From Pyramidobacter sp. (GTDB taxonomy: Bacteria > Synergistota > Synergistia > Synergistales > Dethiosulfovibrionaceae), in NCBI GenBank assembly GCA_016286835.1, contig JAEEUD010000071.1:1-8066 (forward strand): a stretch of DNA of 8,066 bases, in the 5' to 3' direction. Below the pieces are notes generated by a model. It was not told the origin of the DNA. It saw only the letters and a program-made list of their open reading frames with translations, and ran no database searches. Shown here one piece after another: positions 1 to 7,171 of this stretch. Made by a program: the position numbers and the translations under genes. The number at the start of each line of letters is the position of its first letter. The stretch's first letter is position 1.

Positions 1-208
1 TATCGGTCCTCAGGCCGGTGAGAGCGATGTTCTTCTTCACGTTCAGGCCGAGCGACTCCAGTTTTTCGGCCAGCTTCGCGCTCGTGCGCGTCTCGTGAAA
101 GCCCAGTTCGGCGTTCGCGCCGACGTCGTCGGTATACTCGCGCACCCACGCGCCGCACGCATCGACGGCCTCGAAGACTTTCTGCTTCAAAAGTTCTTTT
201 TTATCCAA
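1..208 (-). CDS. M20-family amidohydrolase/peptidase, N-terminal fragment (gene runs off the left edge)
   Basis: Only the first 69 codons are visible. The reading frame starts at a TTG codon (208-206) and stays open to the window edge. The peptide begins LDKKELLKQKVFEAVD and contains ELGFHETRTSAKLAEKL followed by ESLGL and IALTG. This is the usual opening of the M20 metal-dependent amidohydrolases (AbgB/HipO/carboxypeptidase type), where an N-terminal helix precedes a 'PELGF.E..TS..' stretch. Known members hydrolyse N-acyl amino acids, aminobenzoyl-glutamate or small peptides in the cytoplasm using two metal ions. The metal ligands lie further along and cannot be seen, so the substrate is unknown. 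TTG is chosen as start because a perfect AGGAGG lies 8 nt upstream and no ATG or GTG lies between. The gene is separated from mutS2 by 70 nt containing a likely promoter, so it is probably transcribed independently. Confidence 0.82.
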   Translation of the reverse strand, partial: MDKKELLKQKVFEAVDACGAWVREYTDDVGANAELGFHETRTSAKLAEKLESLGLNVKKNIALTGLRTD

Positions 209-216
209 CGGAAAAA

Positions 217-222
217 CCTCCT
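217..222 (-). promoter_or_regulatory. Ribosome binding site that fixes a TTG start
   Basis: The minus strand reads AGGAGG here, a full Shine-Dalgarno core, 8 nt before the TTG at 208. No ATG or GTG follows in frame nearby, so this site is the main argument for a TTG start of the M20 amidohydrolase gene. Confidence 0.8.
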
Positions 223-245
223 GACGGTCTAAATTTCTTGCCGCT

Positions 246-254
246 ATCATACCA
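246..254 (-). promoter_or_regulatory. Candidate extended -10 promoter for the M20 amidohydrolase gene
   Basis: Reading the minus strand, 254 to 246 is TGGTATGAT. This matches an extended -10 element (TGn plus a TATAAT-like hexamer with one mismatch). It sits in the AT-rich part of the mutS2/amidohydrolase spacer. Transcription would begin near 239, giving a leader of about 30 nt that includes the AGGAGG at 217-222. No good -35 hexamer stands 17 nt upstream (the bases there are GACGCC), which is tolerable for an extended -10 promoter. This is a sequence match only. Confidence 0.45.
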
Positions 255-278
255 CTTTTTTTGCAAAAGGCGTCCGCC

Positions 279-2621
279 TCAGCGGAACTTGACGATCGTC
301 ACGCCCCAGCCGCCTTCGCCGTGCTCGCCCAGACGGAAGTCAGCGACGTAGGGCAGTTTCTTGCACAGCTGATGGACGAGCTTGCGCAAAATGCCTTCGC
401 CGTGGCCGTGGATGACGCTGACTTCGCTGTACCCGGCGCGCATGGACTGATCGAGATAGCGCTCGACGAGCGGGAGAGCCTCGTCGGCGAGCATCCCGCG
501 GATCATGATGGAGCTGGGGACGTTCTCGGGACGGCGCACGATGGCGATCTCCTCGGAGCTCTTCAGCTGCTTCGCGGGAGCGGTGAGGACCAGATTTTTC
601 AGCGGTACGGTCAGCCGCATCGCGCCGGCCTGCACCTCGGCGTTCTTGCCGTCGATGGAGACGATCTCGCCCTTCACGGCGCTGTCGCGCATTTTCACGG
701 ACGAGCCGACGGCCAGCTGCGGCTCGACGGGCGCCTGCTTTCGCGCTTCGATCTTCGTCTGCTGCGCGGTCAGCTTGTCGCGCGTGCGGTCGATCTTCTC
801 CTTCTGCTTCGCCATCTCGCGGTGGCCGGCCGACTTCGCCGCGCCCTCCAGCGATTTCAGCAGCGAACGGGCGCGCGCTTCGGCTTCGTCAAGGACCTGC
901 CGTGACTGGCGCTCAGCCTTGAGCAGCATCTCGTCGCGTTTCTGCTCGGACACCGACTGTTTCTCGTCGAGTTTGCGCCGCTGTTCGGCCAGCCGCTGTT
1001 TCTCCGCGGCCAGCTCGCGCGAAAGTTTTTCGACGGCGACGCGCTTTTCCTGGAGCTGGCCGATCAGCCGTTCGACGTTGAGTTCGTCGGAGTTGAGCGT
1101 CTTTTCCGCTTCGTCGAGGATCCGCGCGGGCATCCCGTAGCGTTTGGCGATGGCCAGTGCGTTGCTCTGCCCGGGGATGCCGACGAGCAGATGATACGTG
1201 GGGCTCAGCGTCTTCATGTCGAAATCGACGCAGGCGGCCTCCACGCGCGGGGTCGTCGTGGCGAAGCGCTTGATCGGATTGTGGTGCGTCGTCGCCAGCA
1301 CCATCGTGCCGCGCCGCAGGAACTCCTGCAAAACGGCGATGCCGAGCGCCGCGCCTTCCTGCGGATCGGTGCCCGCGCCCAGTTCGTCCAGCAGCACCAG
1401 CGAACGCGAGTCCGCCTCGTTCAGCATCGCCACGATGCGTTTGAGGTGCGAACTGAACGTGGAAAGGCTCTGTTCGATGCTCTGCTCGTCGCCGATGTCG
1501 GCGTGGATGGACGAGAGCCAGCCGACGCTCGAACCGTCGGCCGCGGGCACAGGCAGGCCGCACCAGGCAAGGAACAGGGCGACGGCGCTCGTTTTCAGCG
1601 CCACGGTCTTGCCGCCCGTGTTCGGCCCCGTGACGACCAGGGCACGAAAGTCGCGGCCGCAGTACACGTCGATGGGGACGGCACTTTCGCCGATGAGCGG
1701 ATGCCGCACGCCGTAAAAGCAGAACTCGGATTTCTGCACCAGCTCCGGCAGGCGCCATTTGTCGCGCGTCATCAGCACGTCCATGCAGAAGAACACGTCG
1801 AGCCGCGCCAGCGCATTTTCCGCCTCGGAGATCGCGCTGGCACGGGCCAGAACGGAGCGCGTCAGCTCGCCGTAGATGCGGCGCTCTTCCTGACGCTGCT
1901 GCTCCAGCAGCGCGGCGATACGGTTGTTGCCGGCGACGAGCGCGTGCGGCTCCATGTAGACCGAATTGCCAGACGCCGACTTGTCGGTGACGATGCCGGG
2001 GAAGCGGTTGACGCAGCTCTGCTTGACGAGCACCGCATAGCGTCCGCCGCGCAGCGACAGAACACGCTCCTGGAGCATCGAGCTGTGCGGGCCGCTGAGG
2101 AAACCGTTGCCGATCCGGCGCGCGTCGGCGCGCCGGGCCGTCAGCTCCTCGCGGAGCTCGCGCAGCAGGGCCGAAGCGCCGTCGGCGAGCGTTCCGTCGC
2201 TGTTGAGCACGGAAAGGGCTTTCAGCTCGTCGGAGAACTCGCGAATGGTCGTGTAGAACCAGCCCAGCGGCGGGAATTTCTCGCGGGCCCTGGCGGCGCG
2301 CTCGCGCACTTCCGTGGCGAGCGCCAGCAGCGTCTTCACCTTCAGCAGTTCCTCGCCCAGCATCAGCCCCGTGTGGCGCGCCTCTTCCAGCACGTCAGCC
2401 ACGGGCACGACGGCGTCCTTCCAGGGGAAGTCGCCGCCGCTTTCGACAAATCCCAAATAAGCCGCCAGCATGTTCTGGCGGCTTATCAGGCTATCCATAT
2501 CGACGGCAGGCTCGATCGACGCGAGCGCGTTTTTGCCCAGGTCGCTCCGCGCGTTTTTGGCCATCAGGCGCAGCACGTCGTCGATCTCAAGCGAATTTCT
2601 TGCTTCTTTACTGATGATCAT
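279..2621 (-). CDS. mutS2: MutS2: ABC-type MutS-family ATPase with C-terminal Smr domain
   Basis: This 780-aa protein has the full length and layout of MutS2. MutS core and lever helices occupy roughly residues 1-310. The ATPase domain has Walker A GPNTGGKT (332-339), the signature-like SIEQSLSTFSSH (381-392), Walker B LVLLDELG (408-415) and the H-loop TTHH (444-447). A long charged coiled coil follows (about 510-630), then a KOW-like segment (about 637-672) and an Smr domain (about 704-780) with HGHGEGILR (738-746). It lacks the mismatch-recognition domain of MutS. MutS2 proteins suppress recombination in some species; in Bacillus subtilis MutS2 acts on collided ribosomes. The Smr motif usually written LDLRG reads IMIRG here (705-709), so the usual acidic residue is missing. 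The ATG lies 14 nt after the cvpA stop with no recognisable Shine-Dalgarno sequence, which suggests translational coupling. The family assignment is certain; the cellular role is not. Confidence 0.97.
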   Translation of the reverse strand: MIISKEARNSLEIDDVLRLMAKNARSDLGKNALASIEPAVDMDSLISRQNMLAAYLGFVESGGDFPWKDAVVPVADVLEEARHTGLMLGEELLKVKTLLALATEVRERAARAREKFPPLGWFYTTIREFSDELKALSVLNSDGTLADGASALLRELREELTARRADARRIGNGFLSGPHSSMLQERVLSLRGGRYAVLVKQSCVNRFPGIVTDKSASGNSVYMEPHALVAGNNRIAALLEQQRQEERRIYGELTRSVLARASAISEAENALARLDVFFCMDVLMTRDKWRLPELVQKSEFCFYGVRHPLIGESAVPIDVYCGRDFRALVVTGPNTGGKTVALKTSAVALFLAWCGLPVPAADGSSVGWLSSIHADIGDEQSIEQSLSTFSSHLKRIVAMLNEADSRSLVLLDELGAGTDPQEGAALGIAVLQEFLRRGTMVLATTHHNPIKRFATTTPRVEAACVDFDMKTLSPTYHLLVGIPGQSNALAIAKRYGMPARILDEAEKTLNSDELNVERLIGQLQEKRVAVEKLSRELAAEKQRLAEQRRKLDEKQSVSEQKRDEMLLKAERQSRQVLDEAEARARSLLKSLEGAAKSAGHREMAKQKEKIDRTRDKLTAQQTKIEARKQAPVEPQLAVGSSVKMRDSAVKGEIVSIDGKNAEVQAGAMRLTVPLKNLVLTAPAKQLKSSEEIAIVRRPENVPSSIMIRGMLADEALPLVERYLDQSMRAGYSEVSVIHGHGEGILRKLVHQLCKKLPYVADFRLGEHGEGGWGVTIVKFR

Positions 2622-2635
2622 CGGTTCGCCGGCAC

Positions 2636-3136
2636 TCAGACTTTCTTGGGAAAGACTTCGTCGATGTACTGTTCGACGTGCGGCAGCAGGCCGTTGACGA
2701 TGGTCGCGACGCGGCTTTCCCCGAGCAGATCGACGGGCAGGAAGCGCTGCGCGCGCGTCAGCACGATGACGATGAGCGCGACGACGGCAACTCCCTTGGC
2801 CGCTCCGGCAAGAAATCCGCAGAAGCGGTCAAGCGCGCCCAGCGAAGCGGCCGAAAGGACGGCCGAAAACAGCTTGCCGATCAGCGAGCAGACGACGCAC
2901 ACGCCGAAGAAGATCAGCGCGATGCCGATGATGCGGGCCAGCGACGGATTGAGGAACGTGAACCAGCCGAGCAGCAATTTTTCGGCCGCGCCGGCGTGCT
3001 GAAAGCCGAAATAGAGTCCGGAGACGATGCCAACGAGCGAAAAGAGCTCGTTGAAAAAGCCGCGGAAAATGCCTTTCACGGCGAAATAGGCGACAATGAG
3101 GAGCATCACCAGATCAAAAATATCGACAAGGCTCAT
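2636..3136 (-). CDS. cvpA: CvpA-family inner-membrane protein
   Basis: This 166-aa hydrophobic protein has four predicted membrane helices at about residues 5-22, 30-46, 66-88 and 103-127, followed by a short polar tail. It shows CvpA-family hallmarks: an N-terminal helix, then KGIFRGFFNELFSLVGI, and a late RFCGFLAGAAKGVAVV segment. In E. coli CvpA is needed for colicin V production and has been linked to envelope stress or bile tolerance; its biochemical activity is unknown. The start at 3136 has a good site upstream (AAGGAAGGTGA ending 6 nt before the ATG). The gene starts 15 nt after the zapA-like stop and ends 14 nt before mutS2, so it belongs to the same transcript. The zapA-cvpA-mutS2 order is also found in Bacillus, where polX lies between cvpA and mutS2; that gene is missing here. 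Confidence 0.88.
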   Translation of the reverse strand: MSLVDIFDLVMLLIVAYFAVKGIFRGFFNELFSLVGIVSGLYFGFQHAGAAEKLLLGWFTFLNPSLARIIGIALIFFGVCVVCSLIGKLFSAVLSAASLGALDRFCGFLAGAAKGVAVVALIVIVLTRAQRFLPVDLLGESRVATIVNGLLPHVEQYIDEVFPKKV

Positions 3137-3151
3137 CGCCCGTCACCTTCC

Positions 3152-3409
3152 TTATTTGCCGGACTTCGCCGGAAATTGGTGTTTTTTGAGCAGCAGGCCG
3201 AGTTTTTCCTCAGCCTGCTGCAGTTTGTACGCCATCATCATCCAGCCGAGGACGAGGCGTTTTTCGTGATCGCTTCTGGGGTCGAGGCGTCTGTACAGGC
3301 TTTGGCAGATCGCCTCGACCTGACTGAAATGCTCGCGGTCAAGCGAGGTCTCGACAACGTAGCTTTTGGAGCCCAGCGTCAGTCGCGCTTCACGGGGCCT
3401 CTCGCCCAT
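3152..3409 (-). CDS. zapA: ZapA-like cell division protein
   Basis: This 85-aa soluble protein begins with a short beta-prone segment, ARLTLGSKSYVVETSLDREH (residues 8-27). It continues with a helix carrying VEAICQSLYRRL and then a long helix (about 48-75, RLVLGWMMMAYKLQQAEEKL). This matches the ZapA plan: a small beta/alpha head that recurs around 'G..Y.i.s..d.e', then a C-terminal coiled-coil helix for dimerisation. ZapA binds and bundles FtsZ filaments at midcell. Similarity is moderate, and the call gains strength from position, since zapA lies between pheT and cvpA in Bacillus too. Its ATG overlaps the preceding stop by 1 nt (TGATG). A moderate site, AAGGCGG, lies 8 nt upstream within the previous gene, so the two are likely translated in a coupled way. 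An uncharacterised ZapA-fold protein is the main alternative. Confidence 0.72.
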   Translation of the reverse strand: MGERPREARLTLGSKSYVVETSLDREHFSQVEAICQSLYRRLDPRSDHEKRLVLGWMMMAYKLQQAEEKLGLLLKKHQFPAKSGK

Positions 3410-3708
3410 CAGCCCAGCCGCCTTTCAAAGCCGGAAGCGGGCAGAAGCGAACGCACCTTGGCAAAGAACTCGTCGATCTTGCCTTCAAGAGCTTCATTTT
3501 CCTTTTGCAGGCTCGTCTTTTCGCGTTCCAGCGCTTCGATGACGCGATCCTTCTCTTTCAGCGCGCGGATCCTGTCAAGCTCCTTCTCTTCGAGCAGTTT
3601 TTTCGCCTTCATCAGCTCTTCTTCCAGGCGCACCTGCACCGACGAAGCCTCGCTGAGACGGTTGGCGACCATTTCAAGCATCTGATCAAGTTCGGACAGA
3701 TCTCTCAT
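3409..3708 (-). CDS. Small coiled-coil protein, possible ZapB-like partner of ZapA
   Basis: This 99-aa protein is almost entirely predicted helix. Residues 4-88 are rich in Glu, Lys, Leu and Arg with heptad-like spacing, for example LEEELMKAKKLLEEKELDRI (28-47) and LEREKTSLQKENEALEGKID (60-79). It ends in a short basic tail after LLPASGF. There is no signal peptide or membrane segment. I do not recognise a firm family. The composition, small size, the 'KENEAL..KI' pattern and the immediate neighbourhood of a zapA-like gene recall ZapB, the 81-aa coiled coil that binds ZapA in E. coli, and the small coiled-coil genes found beside zapA in some gammaproteobacteria. That is inference. The start is secure: GGAGGTGA (3713-3720) lies 4 nt before the ATG. 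The gene begins 18 nt after pheT and overlaps the next gene by 1 nt. Confidence 0.8.
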   Translation of the reverse strand: MRDLSELDQMLEMVANRLSEASSVQVRLEEELMKAKKLLEEKELDRIRALKEKDRVIEALEREKTSLQKENEALEGKIDEFFAKVRSLLPASGFERRLG

Positions 3709-3726
3709 CTCGTCACCTCCGTGCGC

Positions 3727-6111
3727 CTAGCGCAGCGTGTAGCCCTTCTTTTCAAGGCCCAGACGCACTTCGCCGTGTTCGCTTTCGACCTCGGCGTCCT
3801 TCAGCGTGCGGCCCGCCTCGCGGTAGACGACCGAGAAGGCCATGCTGCGGAAGCCCTCGGGCACTCCCTTGCCCTCGTAGATGTCGAACAGCTTCACCGT
3901 ATCCAGCAGATCGCCGCCGCAGGCGCGGATATCGGCGATCACGGCATCGGCAGGCACGTCCTTGGCGACGAGCATGGAGATGTCGCGGAAGACCGGCGGA
4001 TAGGCGTTCGTCTTGGCGAATTTGGGCAGCGGGCGGTCGGCCAGCGCCGTCATGTCGAGCTCAAACGCGTAGACAGGCGTGTCAAGGTCGAGCTGGGCGG
4101 CGATGTCCGCCTTCAGGCGCATCAGGTAGCCGACGACGACGCCGTCCTTGAGGATCTCGGCCGTCTGGCCGGCATGTCCGTCGGGACGCTGCGCCTGACG
4201 GAACGTCAGACGGGCGCCGCAGCTCTGGGCGATCGCTTCCACGTCGCCCTTGACGCTCATGAAGTTCTCGGCCAGCGCCGGATAGAGGACGCGCTTTTCC
4301 TTGCCGGCGAACGAGACGCCGCAGACGCGATCGACTTCCTTCACGCCGCCGTCGCAGGGCAGGAACACGTGTCCGCACTCGAAGACGCGGATGGGATCGC
4401 GCCAGCCGCCGTGGACAGCTTTGCTGATGCCGTGAAGCAGCGCGGGCAGGATCGTCGGGCGCATCACGGACATATCGACGCTGATCGGGTTGGCAACGGC
4501 CAGGCATTTGTCGGCGTCGGGATAGCGGATGAGCTTAAGGCTGTCGGGGCTGACGAAGCTGAGCGTGACGGCCTCGGTGTAGCCGCGCGCGATCGCCACC
4601 GAGCGCACAAGGCGCTGGAGCGAAAGGACCGGCCCCAGCGTGCCCGAACGGTGCAGCTCGGGGATCGTCGGCTCGATCTCGTCATAGCCGCGGATGCGGC
4701 CGACCTCTTCGATCAGGTCCTCTTCGATGGAGATGTCGGTGCGGCGCGTCGGCACTTCAAACTCGGCCTTCTCCGTGTCGCCGGAGACTTTTTCGATGCC
4801 GAGACGGCCGAGGTACTCCGCCGCTTTGTCCATCTCGGCCCAGCCGATGATGGTGTGCAGCTTTTTCATCGTCAGCGGCACGCGCGCGGGCTTGATCTCG
4901 CCGTTCTTCGCGTAGAGCGTCTTGCGGAAAGCGCGCACGCCGCCCCACTGCTCCATCAGGTGCAGGCAGTAATAGGCCGCCTTCTCCGTGAGCAGAGGAT
5001 CGACGCCGCGGGCGTAGCGGAACGACGCTTCGCTGGGGATGCCCAGACGGCGCGAGGTCTTGCTGATATACGGCGACGTGAAGTTGGCGCTCTCCAGCAG
5101 GACGTGCTTGGTATCGTTCGTGATCTCGGAATTCTGTCCGCCCATCACGCCGGCCAGGGCCACGCCCGTGCCGCCGCTGGTGATGACCATGTCGCTCTCG
5201 AGCAGCTTGTGCGTCTTGCCGTCGAGCGTGACGATCTCCTCGTCCGCTCTGGCCTGACGCACGCCGATGTTGGCCGCCGGCAGGCTCTTGGCGTCAAAGG
5301 CGTGGAGCGGCTGGCCGAGGGCGAGCATCGTGTAGTTCGTGGCGTCGACGATGTTGTTGATCGGGCGCATTCCCGCCATGCAGAGGCGCACGCCGGCCTG
5401 AAGCGGCGCCCGAGCGATCTTCACGCTGTCGGCGAGGCCGAGGCGGTAAGCGCGGCAGCCTTCGCTCTCCAGCGTGATGCCCTCAAACGGCAGCGTCCAC
5501 TCGCCGTCATAGGCAGGCAGGGGGATCTCGGGGATGTGCAGTCTGCACTCGGGGAACAGCGCGTGGATCTCGATGGCCGCGCCGAGCACGCTGAGCATGT
5601 CGCCGCGGTTGGGCGTGACCGACATGTCGAACACGGTGTCGTCAAGGCCCAGCCACTTGCCCGCGTCGGCGCCCAGAGGCGCATCCTGCGGCAGCATGAG
5701 GATGCCGTACTCGTCGGTCAGGTCGGGAACGCCGAGCTCCTTGGCCGAGGCCATCATGCCGGCGCTGACGAATCCCTCACCGAAGTCGCGCACGCCGAGC
5801 TCCATGCCTTCGATCGTGCACGCGCCGGGAGCGAACCAGGGGATCACGTCGCCCAGCTTGACGTTGGGCGCGGTGGTGAGGCAGATGTGGTACTCGTCGC
5901 CGCCCAGGTGCAGCTTGGCCACTTTGAGGCCGTCCTTGGTGGGATGCTGCGACAGCTCGACGATCTTGGCGATGCGCACGCCCTTGACGTTGGCGCAGGG
6001 GCGGATGATCTCCTCGATCTCGTTGCCCGTGACGGTCAGCTTTTCGGCGATCGTCTCAAGCGAAACGGGCAGGTCGATAAATTCTTTCAGCCAGTTGATC
6101 GAAAGCAGCAT
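3727..6111 (-). CDS. pheT: Phenylalanyl-tRNA synthetase beta subunit
   Basis: This 794-aa protein has the standard length for bacterial PheT. With PheS it forms the alpha2-beta2 enzyme that charges tRNA-Phe in the cytoplasm. Visible domains in order: the N-terminal MLLSINWLKEFIDLP; an EMAP-like OB-fold tRNA-binding domain (about 40-150); the B3/B4 editing domain with INNIVDATNY (251-260), GQPLHAFDA (266-274, including the His expected in the editing pocket) and GVALAGVMGG (316-325); the B5 domain ending in GYDEIEPTIP (475-484), preceded by the acidic DLIEEVGRI; a catalytic-like core (about 490-690); and the C-terminal anticodon-binding FDX-ACB domain (about 700-794, with LFDIYEGKGVPEG). Editing therefore looks intact, so mis-charged Tyr-tRNA should be cleared. 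The ATG overlaps the pheS stop by 1 nt (TAATG), and a GGGGAGG site lies 8 nt upstream inside pheS. This favours equal subunit synthesis. Confidence 0.98.
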   Translation of the reverse strand: MLLSINWLKEFIDLPVSLETIAEKLTVTGNEIEEIIRPCANVKGVRIAKIVELSQHPTKDGLKVAKLHLGGDEYHICLTTAPNVKLGDVIPWFAPGACTIEGMELGVRDFGEGFVSAGMMASAKELGVPDLTDEYGILMLPQDAPLGADAGKWLGLDDTVFDMSVTPNRGDMLSVLGAAIEIHALFPECRLHIPEIPLPAYDGEWTLPFEGITLESEGCRAYRLGLADSVKIARAPLQAGVRLCMAGMRPINNIVDATNYTMLALGQPLHAFDAKSLPAANIGVRQARADEEIVTLDGKTHKLLESDMVITSGGTGVALAGVMGGQNSEITNDTKHVLLESANFTSPYISKTSRRLGIPSEASFRYARGVDPLLTEKAAYYCLHLMEQWGGVRAFRKTLYAKNGEIKPARVPLTMKKLHTIIGWAEMDKAAEYLGRLGIEKVSGDTEKAEFEVPTRRTDISIEEDLIEEVGRIRGYDEIEPTIPELHRSGTLGPVLSLQRLVRSVAIARGYTEAVTLSFVSPDSLKLIRYPDADKCLAVANPISVDMSVMRPTILPALLHGISKAVHGGWRDPIRVFECGHVFLPCDGGVKEVDRVCGVSFAGKEKRVLYPALAENFMSVKGDVEAIAQSCGARLTFRQAQRPDGHAGQTAEILKDGVVVGYLMRLKADIAAQLDLDTPVYAFELDMTALADRPLPKFAKTNAYPPVFRDISMLVAKDVPADAVIADIRACGGDLLDTVKLFDIYEGKGVPEGFRSMAFSVVYREAGRTLKDAEVESEHGEVRLGLEKKGYTLR

Positions 6112-7154
6112 TAGTCATGCCTCCCCGAAAGCAGATAGGAAACGTCGCCGTCGAACAGCGCGCGAAGGTCGGTGAGCCCGTACTTGAGCATGGCGATGCG
6201 GTCAAGCCCCATGCCCCAGGCGAACCCCGTGTACTTTTCCGGATCGATGCCGCCGTAGCGCAGCACGTTGGGATGGACGATGCCCATGCCGCCGATCTCC
6301 AGCCAGCCGGTGCCCTTGCAGATCTGGCAGTGCGGATCGGAGCCGGAGCACTTGAAGCACTCGATATCGACTTCCAGCGACGGCTCGGTGAACGGGAAGT
6401 AGCTGGCGCGGTAGCGGGCCTTCAGCTTCTTGCCGAAGATGCCCTCCATCATCGCCTCAAGGCAGCCCTTGAGGTCGCCGACGGAGATGTTTTTATCGAC
6501 GACCAGCCCCTCGACCTGATGGAACATCGGCGAGTGCGTGGGGTCGTTGTCGCGGCGGTAGACACGGCCGGGGCAGGCGATGCGCAGCGGCGCGCCCATA
6601 TCGAGCATCGAGTGGATCTGCATGCCCGACGTGTGCGTGCGCAGCAGACGGCCGTCGCCGAAGTAGAACGTGTCCTGCATGTCGCGGGCGGGATGGTGCG
6701 GCGGGATGTTGAGCGCCTCGAAGTTGTAGAAGTCGGTCTCGACCTCGGGCCCCTGAACGGTCACGAAGCCCAGGCCCTCGAGCACTTCGAGCACATCCAT
6801 CATCACCTGCATGACCGGATGGAAGCCGCCCAGAGGACGGCCGCTGGCGGGCTGCGTCACATCGACGCGGTCGCGCATTTCCGCCTCGGTCAAAAGTTTG
6901 CGCTCACACGCTTCAATCGCGGTATCGAGCATGGACGTCAGCTCGACTTTGGCGGCGTTGATGATCTTTCCCGCTTCGGGACGTTCAGCCGCCGAGAGCT
7001 TGCCCAGCATCCTCTGCAGGCCCGTCATCGCGCCCTTTTTGCCGAACACGGCGACGCGGCACTCGTTCAGCAGCTCAAGGGTCGTGCCTGTTTTGACTGC
7101 CTCGACGACCAGGCCGCGGATCTTCTCGATCTCAAGAGCAATTTCACTGCTCAT
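6111..7154 (-). CDS. pheS: Phenylalanyl-tRNA synthetase alpha subunit
   Basis: This 347-aa protein carries the catalytic class II core of PheRS. An N-terminal coiled-coil arm (about 1-90) contacts tRNA. Motif 1 lies around HPVMQVMMDVLEVLEGLGF (112-130), motif 2 contains GRVYRRDNDPTHSPMFHQVE (196-215), and motif 3 is GFAWGMGLDRIAML (310-323). The Ala in GFAWG lines the Phe pocket in known enzymes and keeps out larger analogues. A four-cysteine insert, CFKC then CQIC (Cys 266, 269, 276, 279), is followed by KGTGWLEI; it could bind zinc, as suggested for several bacterial PheS proteins. The start at 7154 is supported by GGAGGAG (7162-7168), 7 nt upstream. The gene follows rplT across a gap with a strong terminator, so its expression is probably controlled there. 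Its stop overlaps the pheT start. Confidence 0.98.
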   Translation of the reverse strand: MSSEIALEIEKIRGLVVEAVKTGTTLELLNECRVAVFGKKGAMTGLQRMLGKLSAAERPEAGKIINAAKVELTSMLDTAIEACERKLLTEAEMRDRVDVTQPASGRPLGGFHPVMQVMMDVLEVLEGLGFVTVQGPEVETDFYNFEALNIPPHHPARDMQDTFYFGDGRLLRTHTSGMQIHSMLDMGAPLRIACPGRVYRRDNDPTHSPMFHQVEGLVVDKNISVGDLKGCLEAMMEGIFGKKLKARYRASYFPFTEPSLEVDIECFKCSGSDPHCQICKGTGWLEIGGMGIVHPNVLRYGGIDPEKYTGFAWGMGLDRIAMLKYGLTDLRALFDGDVSYLLSGRHD

Positions 7155-7171
7155 CGGATTACTCCTCCATT

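Larger units (their letters stand above)
209..278. other. Intergenic spacer between mutS2 and the M20 amidohydrolase gene
   Basis: This 70-nt spacer is clearly more AT-rich than the flanking genes. On the minus strand it carries a possible weak hairpin right after the mutS2 stop (AGGC-GGAC-GCCT followed by only four T), the extended -10 element and the AGGAGG site. The hairpin is too short to be called a terminator with confidence, so some read-through from mutS2 into the amidohydrolase gene is possible. Confidence 0.6.

Noticed and set aside
260..281. Intrinsic terminator after mutS2
   Set aside because: The best stem is 4-5 bp (AGGC/GCCT, or TCCGC/GCGGA overlapping the stop codon), and only four T follow, so it is too weak to call.
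1191..3002. Open frame of 603 codons on the plus strand opposite mutS2 and cvpA
   Set aside because: It crosses the boundary between two well-supported minus-strand genes and has low-complexity, shadow-like composition with no domain signature.
2678..3685. Open frame of 335 codons on the plus strand across cvpA, zapA and the coiled-coil gene
   Set aside because: It is antisense to three adjoining genes with good starts, and its Ser/Phe-rich end is just the complement of the Glu/Lys-rich coiled coil.
3505..6114. Open frame of 869 codons on the plus strand opposite pheT
   Set aside because: It lies antisense to the certain pheT gene and has the His/Asp/Arg/Ala-rich make-up of a GC-rich shadow frame. 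No domain is recognisable, and pheT explains the open frame.
7159..7170. Three-codon frame ATG GAG GAG TAA overlapping the pheS ribosome site
   Set aside because: It arises because the Shine-Dalgarno bases happen to follow an ATG. It has no ribosome site of its own and is best taken as chance.
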